In this document: positions 10,044 through 18,120 of the stretch, piece by piece | Numbering within the stretch: the stretch's first letter is position 1 | Layout of the letters: every line of letters starts with the position of its first letter | Source: Alicyclobacillus tolerans | GTDB taxonomy: Bacteria > Bacillota > Bacilli > Alicyclobacillales > Alicyclobacillaceae | DNA length: 64,000 bases | Direction: 5' to 3' | Assembly (NCBI RefSeq): GCF_001447355.1 | Contig: NZ_JXBW01000006.1 | Location: forward strand, 124,001-188,000 | The notes under the pieces: generated by a model | The model's database searches: none | What the model was told of the DNA's origin: nothing | What the model saw: only the letters and a program-made list of their open reading frames with translations | Program-made: the position numbers and the translations under genes

Positions 10044-11531
10044 TTACTTTGTCGCTATCGTCCCCGACGCGATGCGCTCGGCTGCAATTTCAAGCCGCTG
10101 GCAAGCTTCCTCGCGACCAAGCATGGCGATCACGTCAAACAGTCCCGGACCCACTGTGACACCCGTCAACGCCAGACGGACAGGATGAATGAGTTGCCCC
10201 GCCTTTAAACCAAGTTCGTCGATGAGGGCGCGAAACGACGACTCGATGACCGGAGTTGTAAATGGCGCAACGCCGGCAAGTCGCTGTGCGACCGCCCGCA
10301 GCCTCTCAGGAGTGGCCGGATCGCTAAACTGTTTGCGTACACCCTTGTCGTCATATGCCGTTACGCTTTCGAAATACGGGCGCATACCGTCGATCAAATC
10401 CGCGGCGCTGCGACTGCGCGTCTGCACAAACTCCACGACAGTCCGAATCCAAGCCAATACATGCCGATCCACTTCATTCGCCGCAACATAGCCGAGCTGG
10501 ACCAATGCATCCCAGATTTGACCAACCACCACATCTGGCGATTGCGCGCGGAAATAGTGCGCATTCAACCATTCAAGCTTTTTCACATCGTAGACAGCCG
10601 CATGTTTCGCGACGCGATCCAGGCTGAACACTTCGATAGCCGTCTCTCGGTCGACAATTTCGCGATCGTCACCGGGTGAAAAACCGAGTAGCAACAGATA
10701 GTTGACCAGCGTCTCCGGCAAAATCCCCATCTCTCGGTACTCGGACACGCTTGTCGCACCGTGGCGCTTGCTTAATTTACTGCGATCCGGCGCCAGAATC
10801 ATGGGCACGTGCGCAAACGCTGGTGCCTCGGCACCGAACGCTTCAAACAGCGCCACGTGCCGCGGCGTGTTCGATAAGTGCTCTTCGGCTCGAATGACGT
10901 GCGAGATATGCATGGCGAGATCATCCACACAGGAGGCAAAGTGGTAGGTCGGCGAGTCGTCAGCCTTCCAAACGATAAAATCGTCGATCTCGCTGTTCTG
11001 AAAGACAACATCTCCGCGAATGAGATCATGAACCACCGTCTCCCCCACTGCATCAGTACGCAATCGATAGACATGTGGTTCTCCTGCCGCCAACCGGCGC
11101 TCCCGTTCCTCGGCCGGCAAGTCGCGACATCTTCCGCTGTAGCGCGGCGGCCGACCTTCGCGCGCCGCCTCCTCGCGATCCGCCTGCAACTGTTCTGCAC
11201 TGCAAAAACACGGGTATACTTTGCCTTTGGCAATCAGTCTCTGCAAATGGTTACGATAAATTTCCGTGCGCTCCGACTGCCGATACGGTCCATACGGACC
11301 ACCACAATCAGGGCCTTCATCCCAGTCGATGCCAAGCCACCGAAAACTGTCCAGAATCTGCCGATATGACTCCTCCGTTGAGCGCGCTCTGTCCGTATCG
11401 TCGATGCGAAGTACAAAGATGCCTTGCTGCTGACGCGCAAACAACCAATTAAAATAGGCCGTACGGGCACCACCGATGTGCAGTGCACCCGTCGGACTCG
11501 GCGCAAAGCGAACCCGAACCTGCTTGTCCAT
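10044..11531 (-). CDS. gltX: Glutamyl-tRNA synthetase
   Basis: The product is 495 residues of class I synthetase. It has the HIGH-type signature APSPTGALHIGGARTAYFNW near the start and the KMSKS-type loop DRSKLSKRHGA at about residue 255. An Arg-rich zinc-like insertion follows the catalytic fold and a helical anticodon-binding domain fills the C-terminal third. It charges tRNA-Glu; in most Bacillota it also mischarges tRNA-Gln for later amidation by GatCAB. ATG is preceded by AGGAGGT. It stands next to a tRNA operon containing both substrates. Confidence 0.97.
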   Translation of the reverse strand: MDKQVRVRFAPSPTGALHIGGARTAYFNWLFARQQQGIFVLRIDDTDRARSTEESYRQILDSFRWLGIDWDEGPDCGGPYGPYRQSERTEIYRNHLQRLIAKGKVYPCFCSAEQLQADREEAAREGRPPRYSGRCRDLPAEERERRLAAGEPHVYRLRTDAVGETVVHDLIRGDVVFQNSEIDDFIVWKADDSPTYHFASCVDDLAMHISHVIRAEEHLSNTPRHVALFEAFGAEAPAFAHVPMILAPDRSKLSKRHGATSVSEYREMGILPETLVNYLLLLGFSPGDDREIVDRETAIEVFSLDRVAKHAAVYDVKKLEWLNAHYFRAQSPDVVVGQIWDALVQLGYVAANEVDRHVLAWIRTVVEFVQTRSRSAADLIDGMRPYFESVTAYDDKGVRKQFSDPATPERLRAVAQRLAGVAPFTTPVIESSFRALIDELGLKAGQLIHPVRLALTGVTVGPGLFDVIAMLGREEACQRLEIAAERIASGTIATK

Positions 11532-11592
11532 AGTTACCTCCTAGCGGATAGCCAACCCGTCAAAGCACACAATACAGCTGAGGTGACAGCAC

Positions 11593-11922
11593 ATGACACG
11601 ACGAGTCGATCCAAACCTTCGGGAAGTCGACGTCAGCCCGAACTCGGGTGCCTACGACCCCGGACCACTCGACGAAGGTGTAACCGACTACCCAACAGCC
11701 GAATTATGGCAAGCGCAAGCGACGACATACGATCTCGCTGTCGAAGAATTCCCGGAAGGGCCCTACGGTGCGGCAACCAACGAGAAACGCCTTGGCAAGA
11801 CCTCTCCTTGGCTGGAAGGCCAAATGGTCAGCGGCCGCTTTCGCGACAGCAATCTGATTCGCTCGGACCGGCTCTCCGCTGCACACGAAAGCGATACCGA
11901 TGAAACCGTTGATCCCACCTAA
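11593..11922 (+). CDS. Conserved-looking small acidic protein of unknown function
   Basis: The product is 109 residues, with AGGTGA 6 nt before the ATG. There is no signal peptide or membrane helix. It is hydrophilic and acidic, rich in Pro, Asp and Glu, with a motif-like centre (EEFPEGPYGAATNEKRLGK then SPWLEGQMVSGRFRDS). I do not recognise the family. It stands alone between gltX (divergent) and hisC (convergent), followed by a hairpin at 12051-12087. Small acidic proteins of this kind are common in spore formers, but a spore role is only a guess. Confidence 0.55.
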   Translation: MTRRVDPNLREVDVSPNSGAYDPGPLDEGVTDYPTAELWQAQATTYDLAVEEFPEGPYGAATNEKRLGKTSPWLEGQMVSGRFRDSNLIRSDRLSAAHESDTDETVDPT

Positions 11923-12050
11923 AAAGCGAAGTGAATAACGCCTTCGTCCAGCCAACCATTTTGTGGTATGGAACCCACCAGCCCCCGATTGCCAGTCTGT
12001 GCTTGGTACGGGTAACATCGTATTTGAAATCAGTACTCTGATTGAAGACA

Positions 12051-12107
12051 CGGCCCCCTAATCTGGTTGGTTTACCACAGGGGGCCGCTGTGATTTTACG
12101 GCTTTTT
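12051..12107 (+). terminator. Hairpin(s) between the 109-aa gene and hisC
   Basis: A 9-bp perfect stem cggccccct / agggggccg (12051-12059, 12079-12087) is followed by a second, weaker alternative stem gccg / cggc leading into TTTTTT at 12102-12107. It probably ends transcription from the plus strand; the minus-strand hisC mRNA also crosses it. Confidence 0.5.
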
Positions 12108-12136
12108 TCTCCGCCAAACAAGCCAGATTGGCAGCC

Positions 12137-13234
12137 TTAAGCGTGTGCGACGACCTCGCGCAAGGCGGCGATACACGCCTGATTCTCAGCCTCAGTGCCA
12201 AACGACACTCTCACATAGGATTCCAACCCCACAAATCCCGTTCGCACAAGAATCGCTTGCTTGCGCAAAGCCTCGAACACACGCTTTCCATCCCCGACTT
12301 CAATGAGCGCGAAATTCGCCTCGCTCGGGACAACATGCATGCCCGACTCACGCAACGTCTCGTACTGGCGGCGACTCGCCTGAACCAGCTCCTGTGACCG
12401 TTTCACGTGCTCTACATCGGACAACGCGGCGATAGCACCGACTTGCGCAATGCGGTTGACGTTGAACGGTTCCCGAACGCGATGGACATAGGCGAATACC
12501 TCTGGATGGCCAATCGCATAGCCAACACGCAATCCGGCAAGGCCGTACAGCTTCGAGAATGTGTACAGAAGACACACGTTCGCGTGCCGTAACACCCCTG
12601 CATTAAACTGAAACCGTTCCGGGTTCGTCGCATAGTTATCATAGGCCATGTCGACAATGACCAACACATGATCCGGCAAATGCTCTATTAAGTGATCGAA
12701 CTCAGCCTGCTTAAGGACCGTTCCGGTTGGATTGTTGGGCGTGCACAGATACAACAACTTGGTTCGTTCGGTCACCGCGGCCAGCAAAGCCTCGACGTCG
12801 TATGTAAAATCCGCACGCAACGGTGCGAGCTTGACCCTGGCCTTCATGACCTGTGCCCCAAACGTGTATTGTGAGAACGTCGGAAACGGCGTCACAATCT
12901 CGTCTCCCTCATCGAGAAACGTCTCCGACAAAAGTTTGATGATATCGTCCGACCCATTCCCCACGAATACTTGTTCAGGCTGCACGTGATGGTGCTTGGC
13001 AATGGCAGCTTTGACCAAGTCACTGCCGCCGTCAGGATACAGGTGCAATCTTGGCAACTCGCGTTCCATCGCACGCAATGCCAACGGCGAAGGCCCAAGG
13101 GTGTTCTCATTGGAATTCAGCTTGACAAGCGGGCGATCACCCAATTCCTTTCGCAACTGTTCATCACTGAGACCTGGCTTATATGGCTCGATGTCCTTCA
13201 GATTTTGGCGAACCTGCACATTCGGATCAAACAT
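12137..13234 (-). CDS. hisC: Histidinol-phosphate aminotransferase
   Basis: The product is 365 residues from an ATG preceded by GGAGGT; the longer ORF start has no RBS. It is a class I/II PLP aminotransferase with NENTLGPSP at the substrate site, the N-terminal YPDGG loop, and the PLP lysine in YTFSKLYGLAGLRVGYAIG (Lys228). It converts imidazole-acetol phosphate to histidinol phosphate, and in Bacillota often also serves aromatic amino acid synthesis. No other his genes are nearby. Confidence 0.93.
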   Translation of the reverse strand: MFDPNVQVRQNLKDIEPYKPGLSDEQLRKELGDRPLVKLNSNENTLGPSPLALRAMERELPRLHLYPDGGSDLVKAAIAKHHHVQPEQVFVGNGSDDIIKLLSETFLDEGDEIVTPFPTFSQYTFGAQVMKARVKLAPLRADFTYDVEALLAAVTERTKLLYLCTPNNPTGTVLKQAEFDHLIEHLPDHVLVIVDMAYDNYATNPERFQFNAGVLRHANVCLLYTFSKLYGLAGLRVGYAIGHPEVFAYVHRVREPFNVNRIAQVGAIAALSDVEHVKRSQELVQASRRQYETLRESGMHVVPSEANFALIEVGDGKRVFEALRKQAILVRTGFVGLESYVRVSFGTEAENQACIAALREVVAHA

Positions 13235-13267
13235 GGTTGGCACCTCCGGCCTATATACGTTATGTCC

Positions 13268-13296
13268 ATTGTAGCCCAGCACACACCTGACGTCAC
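13268..13296 (-). promoter_or_regulatory. Probable hisC promoter
   Basis: Minus strand GTGACG (13291-13296), 17-base spacer, TACAAT (13268-13273), about 35 bases from the hisC start. The -10 is good and the -35 is weak. Confidence 0.5.
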
Positions 13297-13303
13297 CTGG
13301 TGG

Positions 13304-13960
13304 TTACATCGGCATCGGCGGGGATTTCGGCAAGTGGGTCGGCGCCTGTGTACTTTCAGCCCCCTCTTCACGCTTCGATGCACGCGATTGGCCTAATCCT
13401 GCAGACAAGGCGAACTTCCAGGCTTGTTCCACTGTCATACCTGCTTCGCGCACCCGGGATCGGGGAACCATGACCGTCGCTCCAGCGAACTGAAATGCAT
13501 TGGGCAGATACACCGCAACCAAATCCCCTGTTGGATCTATACTTTCGGGCAATTCTTCAGATGTGATAAAGCCAAGTACGAGTGCACGCTCGTCTGGCCA
13601 CTCAATCAAAACGGGCGTCTGAAACGCCTGGCGTCTGCGAAACAGGTTCTCGATGAGCTCCTTCGCCGTTGTATACAAGGACTTGATCACAGGGATGTGC
13701 ATGAACAAAGTGTCCGCCCAGGACAGCAGCACGCGACTGACGTAAATCCGAGACAGTAATCCCAGGATAAAAATCGCGACAATCACGATGGCAAAGCCGA
13801 GGCCAGGGATGTGCAGATAGGCCCAAGGCACATACCAACTGACCAAGCCGTCTACCTGATTGACAACAAATACGACGACCCAAACGGCGAACACAAACGG
13901 CAAAACCGTGGCAAGTCCGATACCGAAATGTTTTGCCGCTGCACGCAACAGCCCCTTCAT
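13304..13960 (-). CDS. DUF502 family membrane protein
   Basis: The product is 218 residues from an ATG with AAGGGGTGAT upstream. Two membrane helices at about residues 12-33 and 50-75 flank the family-typical region (ISRIYVSRVLLSWADTLFMHIPVIKSLYTTAKE), followed by a soluble beta-rich domain (VLGFITSEE, VAVYLPNAFQFAG). The C-terminus is Pro/Met-rich. The molecular function of DUF502 proteins is not established. It begins 13 bases after the Ca2+/H+ antiporter stop, so the two probably share a transcript. Confidence 0.88.
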   Translation of the reverse strand: MKGLLRAAAKHFGIGLATVLPFVFAVWVVVFVVNQVDGLVSWYVPWAYLHIPGLGFAIVIVAIFILGLLSRIYVSRVLLSWADTLFMHIPVIKSLYTTAKELIENLFRRRQAFQTPVLIEWPDERALVLGFITSEELPESIDPTGDLVAVYLPNAFQFAGATVMVPRSRVREAGMTVEQAWKFALSAGLGQSRASKREEGAESTQAPTHLPKSPPMPM

Positions 13961-13973
13961 CGCAATCACCCCT

Positions 13974-15035
13974 TTACGCGGCTGCCGGTAGACTGTAGAA
14001 TCCGGCAGCGAGGACGAGATAAGCGCCAACGGCCATGGCGCCCTCGAGCCAGTTCGATTCTCCGTCGAGCATTAAAACAACCACGAGTAGCACGGCGGCA
14101 ATCATGCTGACCAACTCGGGCCAGGTAAACATAAAGTTGAAAGGTACACCGATGCACACGCCGACAAAGAATAGAACGGGCGCGATGAACATCGCCACCT
14201 GTAGGGTGCTGCCGACTGCAATTTCGACAGACAGATCCATGCGATTCTTCCATGCCATCCAAACGGCCGAAGCGTGTTCGGCGGCGTTGCCAATAATGGC
14301 GACAACGACAACGCCGATGAATAGCTCGCTCCAACCGAGTTGCGTCGCGATGGATCGCACGGTACCGACAAGCCAGTCGCTTTCGACGCTGACAAGTACG
14401 GTGGTTACGGCGAGTGTCAAAATGGCTGGCCAAAGCCTTGGTTGCGAACCTTGTGCTTCCTCCTGCTCGTGCCCGATATAGGCGAACACGTCGCGATGCG
14501 TAAACAGGCTAAAGTAAAGGCCAAGAAGATAAACAATGAGCGATACACCCGCAACACCAAAGGACAACACAGACGAAACTGGATGAGCCGTGCGGGCAAA
14601 CACTGTGGGTACGACAAACGCAACCCCGACACCGAGCATCAGCATGGAAGCATTGCTACGAGCGACCCGCACGTTAAATTCTTGAATCGGGTGGCGGATG
14701 CCGCCCACAAAAAAGCTTAGCCCCAGTACAAAGAGAAGATTTCCGACAACGGAACCGGTAATCGAAGCCTTTACTAAGGATGTTAACCCTTCGTGCAACG
14801 AGAAAATCCCGATAATCAATTCAACCGCATTGCCAAACGTCGCTGACAAGAGTCCTCCCAAACGTGCACCAGCATGTGCGGCAATGGTTTCGGTCGCCTT
14901 CCCCATGAGCGCAGCTAGCGGAATAATAGCAATTGCGGCAGCAAAGAACTGCGGCATATCACCAAAGCGACCTACTTGTACGACAATGCTAACCGCCACG
15001 AGAATGGCCGTGACGATGGACAATAAACGGTTCAA
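13974..15035 (-). CDS. Calcium/proton antiporter, CaCA/CAX family
   Basis: The product has 353 residues if started at TTG 15035, which has GAGGTG 6 nt upstream; an ATG 66 bases further upstream has weaker support. About 11 membrane helices carry the two inverted alpha-repeats with the family acidic motifs GNAVELIIG (first half) and GNAAEHASAVWMAW (second half). It exchanges cytoplasmic Ca2+ (possibly other cations) for protons at the cell membrane. It leads a two-gene operon with the DUF502 protein. Confidence 0.88.
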   Translation of the reverse strand: MNRLLSIVTAILVAVSIVVQVGRFGDMPQFFAAAIAIIPLAALMGKATETIAAHAGARLGGLLSATFGNAVELIIGIFSLHEGLTSLVKASITGSVVGNLLFVLGLSFFVGGIRHPIQEFNVRVARSNASMLMLGVGVAFVVPTVFARTAHPVSSVLSFGVAGVSLIVYLLGLYFSLFTHRDVFAYIGHEQEEAQGSQPRLWPAILTLAVTTVLVSVESDWLVGTVRSIATQLGWSELFIGVVVVAIIGNAAEHASAVWMAWKNRMDLSVEIAVGSTLQVAMFIAPVLFFVGVCIGVPFNFMFTWPELVSMIAAVLLVVVLMLDGESNWLEGAMAVGAYLVLAAGFYSLPAAA

Positions 15036-15164
15036 ATCCGACACCTCACTCGAAACGACAAACGTTGTCTTCAACGTAACAGATTTTCCCCACAACTGCA
15101 CATGGTTCAGTAAGCACGTCTAGTTGCTGTGTTACAATACGATTGAAGAACGGGGGGAAGATGG

Positions 15165-15533
15165 ATGTATCAGTTTCCGAAGATCAAAATGCTACGCGGC
15201 GAACTGAAGCGCACGGAAATTCGCAATCAAGTCAAATATCAGTTGACCACCAAAGAGTTTATTCAACAACGTGGTCGAACAACCTATCGGATCGCGCTTG
15301 AGCATATTTTAGGATTCGTGGAGTGCGCCGATTCGGAATATGATCGCCATGCCAAGCCCATGTACGGCACGAAACCCGATCGATTCGGAAAGCCGTACAA
15401 AATTGTCGCGAACTTGATGTACCTGGTCACGGAAAGCGGCGTGATCGAACAGTCGCGCGTTTCCTTTTACACGCGTCTCTCGTCGCACTTTGCAAAACAA
15501 ATGGAAATGCTTCTTGGCTCGAGCGGAACGTGA
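15165..15533 (+). CDS. Small basic protein of unknown function
   Basis: The product is 122 residues, with GGGGGGAAG upstream of the ATG. It is soluble, basic and Tyr-rich, and predicted mostly helical at the N-terminus (KIKMLRGELKRTEIRNQVKY) with a short strand-rich centre. There is no signal, membrane helix or known motif. It ends 5 bases from the stop of a convergent small membrane protein gene. I do not recognise it. Confidence 0.55.
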   Translation: MYQFPKIKMLRGELKRTEIRNQVKYQLTTKEFIQQRGRTTYRIALEHILGFVECADSEYDRHAKPMYGTKPDRFGKPYKIVANLMYLVTESGVIEQSRVSFYTRLSSHFAKQMEMLLGSSGT

Positions 15534-15537
15534 GCCA

Positions 15538-15762
15538 TCAGTAGTTTCGCCAGTCGTCTTCCTCCTGCTCCGGGGGCCGTTGCTGTTGCCGGATTCGACG
15601 CACCACCCAGCGTATCGCAACGACGAGGACACAGAGTGCGACGACTCCATACCCCACCCACATGATCCAGGGTACGCCCAATCGTTGATGTAACCAAGCT
15701 GCCAATTCATACGCGGCAATCGCAATTGCTGCGAACATCCAGTCAGGAAAGCCGTAATTCAT
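15538..15762 (-). CDS. Small membrane protein, two helices, unknown function
   Basis: The product is 74 residues from the second in-frame ATG (15762), which overlaps the stop of the upstream DUF72 gene in an ATGA junction with AAGG 6 nt ahead. It has two membrane helices (about 8-25 and 31-53) with an Arg/Gln-rich cytoplasmic tail ending in EQEEDDWRNY. The overlap indicates translational coupling to the DUF72 gene. Confidence 0.6.
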   Translation of the reverse strand: MNYGFPDWMFAAIAIAAYELAAWLHQRLGVPWIMWVGYGVVALCVLVVAIRWVVRRIRQQQRPPEQEEDDWRNY

Positions 15763-16652
15763 GAACATCCTTCACCGCCGTCTACAATGTGGTCGGGTAA
15801 AAGCGACAATTGCTCCGAGTGCTGTAACATCGGGCGCGGACGCTTCGCCCCTCCGATCAAATCGAGCCAATCAAACGCGTTCCATACCGCGTCATTGTTA
15901 GAATTGTTGTTCATGAGAACATGAAACTCTTGAACCCCATTGGCAAGGGTAACGACGTCTGGCACGAACGATTCGAGTTCGGTGCGGCTGTATCGGTAGT
16001 CAAACCGCTGTTTGGAAGATGTCAGCCCTGGCTTGTCCCACATCTCCACGTTCCTCCCGTGCATCCGCAAAATTCCTAATTGCGCATGCGTCACACGCGG
16101 CACATAGGGCACCGATTTGCGACCGGCTTGGGGTTCATCGCAAATCACATGGACAGCGCCAAGCGACGAGAGCCAAGCGATGGTCTTTTCGATCCGCTCG
16201 GGATCTTGAAACCAACTGCGTTCCCGAAATTCTACAGCCGCGTTCAGAGGATGGCAGAACGCCACCAACCGCTCGACGGTTGCTTTATTCTCGCGCGTTG
16301 CTCCGAACCACGGTGGAAACTGCAACAAGATGGCTGATATCGCCCGTCGTTCGGCAGCTGGGCGCAGTGACTCGAGAAACGCTCGGCCCACTTCCCGCCG
16401 CTCCTGTCGCGTCATACCATGCGCATGCAACGTCAACGCAGCGGGTGCTTTCGCGTGAAAACGAAAATCTCCGTCAACCTGATCCAACCACCGCTCCCAT
16501 GTCCGAGCGGCTACAATGCCATAAAACGTGCTGTCGATCTCGACGACGGAAAAAAAAGAAGCATAATAGCGCAAACGGTCCACATTGGCCAAATGACGAG
16601 GATAGAACGAATCGTGATCGGCAAATGCACACGTTCCAGCGCGTATGCGCAA
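15759..16652 (-). CDS. DUF72 family protein (YecE-like)
   Basis: About 297 residues of a TIM-barrel-like DUF72 fold. It begins RAGTCAFADHDSFYP, then YYASFFSVVEIDSTFYG, AKAPAALTLHAHG and a late RMHGRN motif, all typical of the family. The biochemical role is unknown. The start is uncertain: TTG 16652 has GAGGTG 6 nt upstream, while GTG 16661 gives three more residues without a good RBS. The last bases overlap the 74-aa membrane protein start. Confidence 0.85.
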   Translation of the reverse strand: MRIRAGTCAFADHDSFYPRHLANVDRLRYYASFFSVVEIDSTFYGIVAARTWERWLDQVDGDFRFHAKAPAALTLHAHGMTRQERREVGRAFLESLRPAAERRAISAILLQFPPWFGATRENKATVERLVAFCHPLNAAVEFRERSWFQDPERIEKTIAWLSSLGAVHVICDEPQAGRKSVPYVPRVTHAQLGILRMHGRNVEMWDKPGLTSSKQRFDYRYSRTELESFVPDVVTLANGVQEFHVLMNNNSNNDAVWNAFDWLDLIGGAKRPRPMLQHSEQLSLLPDHIVDGGEGCS

Positions 16653-16682
16653 CCTCTCCACCTCATTCCAACCCTCGCAACT

Positions 16683-16712
16683 TTGACCGCTTTCCTGTCA
16701 AATCGCTATAAT
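16683..16712 (+). promoter_or_regulatory. Sigma-A promoter of the zinc-ribbon/LCP unit
   Basis: TTGACC (16683-16688), 18-base spacer, TATAAT (16707-16712), 51 bases upstream of the GTG start at 16764. Confidence 0.75.
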
Positions 16713-16763
16713 AGTCATGGTTATTTGGCACAGCTACCCCAGCACTGATAGGAGATGAGACAC

Positions 16764-16949
16764 GTGGCCAGCAACCAACACGCCATCCGCTGTCCGCATT
16801 GCGATCATACCTGGTTCCGAGAAGAACGCCAAGTGCAGCTTGACTCGAGCGTCGTCATACGACCCGACTTACCGGTACCAGGGCGCATCCTGCGCGAGCA
16901 ATACCAGTACATCTGCACAAATTGCAACCAAGTGTTGCACCACGAATAA
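16764..16949 (+). CDS. Small zinc-ribbon protein
   Basis: The product is 61 residues if started at GTG 16764, which is 5-6 nt after AGGAGATGA; an ATG at 16755 lies inside that RBS and is less likely. Two CxxC pairs (IRCPHCDHTW near residue 10 and YICTNCNQVL near 55) form a probable zinc ribbon. The protein partner and role are unknown. A good promoter stands upstream and an RBS-masking hairpin separates it from the LCP gene. Confidence 0.65.
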   Translation: MASNQHAIRCPHCDHTWFREERQVQLDSSVVIRPDLPVPGRILREQYQYICTNCNQVLHHE

Positions 16950-16980
16950 AATCCTCGTTTAACCAAAACGCATAAAACAC

Positions 16981-17021
16981 CCCATCTCCTCAAATCATAG
17001 GATAGATGTCGAGGAGATGGG
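16981..17021 (+). promoter_or_regulatory. Inverted repeat covering the LCP gene ribosome binding site
   Basis: Perfect 11-bp arms cccatctcctc (16981-16991) and gaggagatggg (17011-17021) with a 19-base loop. The right arm contains the GAGGAG RBS of the next gene. Outside the stem the flanks also nearly pair (AAAAC... / ...GGTTTT). It could be a terminator with a weak T run, a translational lock, or both. Confidence 0.65.
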
Positions 17022-17022
17022 A

Positions 17023-18078
17023 GTGGTTTTCTTGACAGAAAGACCCAAGAAGCCCTACAAAAAAAGACTTGCTAGCGCTGGACGCTACGCCGCCGTCGCG
17101 TTCGGCCTCCTCGCAGCCGCGGCGACATTCGTATATGGCAACCGCCATATCCTCGCACACAAGTTCGCGCCGGCCACAGGCTCATCAAACCATCCAATAC
17201 AGCCGCAAATCTGGCCTCATGCCCAGATGAGTCACATCGGCTCCGCGACCAGGCAGACCATTCTGTTCATCGGAAGCGATGAGCGTCCAAAACAGGGCAA
17301 TGGCAACTCCGACGTCTTGATGGTCGCAAGCCTCGACGATGAACATCGCCGAATTGAACTACTGTCCATTCCGCGCGATACCCAAGTGGCTTTTCCGGAC
17401 GGCCGCTATCACAAAATCAATGACGCTTTGGCAGAAGGAGGTCCATCGCTCACGTGCGGTCTGGTCGAACAGCTAATTGGCATGCCCATCGATCACTATG
17501 CCTTGACCGAATTTGACGGACTCGTGCGCATCGTCGACCGCATGGGCGGTATTGACATCAACGTCCCGCGAAATATGTATTATCGCACCGGGGACAAAAA
17601 GTATGGAATTATTCGCTTGCACAAAGGCACGCAGCATCTCACCGGCGAGCAAGCGTTGGGTTTCGTCCGCTATCGGCACGACGCATTAGGCGATATCGGC
17701 CGCACCGAACGACAGCAAGCATTTCTCGTTGCCGTCAAAAACCAACTGCTCCGCCCAGAGACCATTCCGCAACTGCCCGCAATCGCGTACGATCTATTAC
17801 GCAGCGTGGACACCGATCTGACAGCTGTCGATCTCGGTCGGCTCATTGCGCATGCGCACACGTATCGCACCTACAGCACCATCCACGCAACACTGCCGGG
17901 ATCGTTTCACGATCCGGACGCAACGAGACCGGGCGATTTAAGCTACTGGATCGTGAATCCAAAAGAGGCCCACTATGTTGCCAAGCGCTTCTTTATCGAT
18001 GGAGTCGTCCCCAAAAACACCATCCAGGATCCCCAATTGACCCGCACTTGGACGACACCTGCCGACTCAGATCATTGA
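17023..18078 (+). CDS. LytR-CpsA-Psr (LCP) family cell wall polymer ligase
   Basis: The product is 351 residues if started at GTG 17023, 6 nt after AGGAG; ATG 17017 is directly against the RBS. A basic N-terminus is followed by one membrane helix (about 20-40) and an outer LCP domain with the expected motifs IGSDERPKQGNGNSDVLM, SIPRDTQV, KINDALAEGG and FVRYRHDALGDIGRTERQQ. LCP enzymes transfer undecaprenyl-linked teichoic or other anionic polymers to peptidoglycan. It is followed by a bidirectional terminator. Confidence 0.92.
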   Translation: MVFLTERPKKPYKKRLASAGRYAAVAFGLLAAAATFVYGNRHILAHKFAPATGSSNHPIQPQIWPHAQMSHIGSATRQTILFIGSDERPKQGNGNSDVLMVASLDDEHRRIELLSIPRDTQVAFPDGRYHKINDALAEGGPSLTCGLVEQLIGMPIDHYALTEFDGLVRIVDRMGGIDINVPRNMYYRTGDKKYGIIRLHKGTQHLTGEQALGFVRYRHDALGDIGRTERQQAFLVAVKNQLLRPETIPQLPAIAYDLLRSVDTDLTAVDLGRLIAHAHTYRTYSTIHATLPGSFHDPDATRPGDLSYWIVNPKEAHYVAKRFFIDGVVPKNTIQDPQLTRTWTTPADSDH

Positions 18079-18092
18079 ATAGAGCAACAAAT

Positions 18093-18120
18093 GAGCGGCG
18101 CATGTTAGACGCCGCTCTTT
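18093..18120. terminator. Bidirectional terminator between LCP and GT2-GtrA genes
   Basis: Stem gagcggcg / cgccgctc with 9-nt loop, flanked by AAA on the left and TTT on the right, so it can serve both convergent genes. The stop codon of the glycosyltransferase (18105-18107) lies in the loop. Confidence 0.8.
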
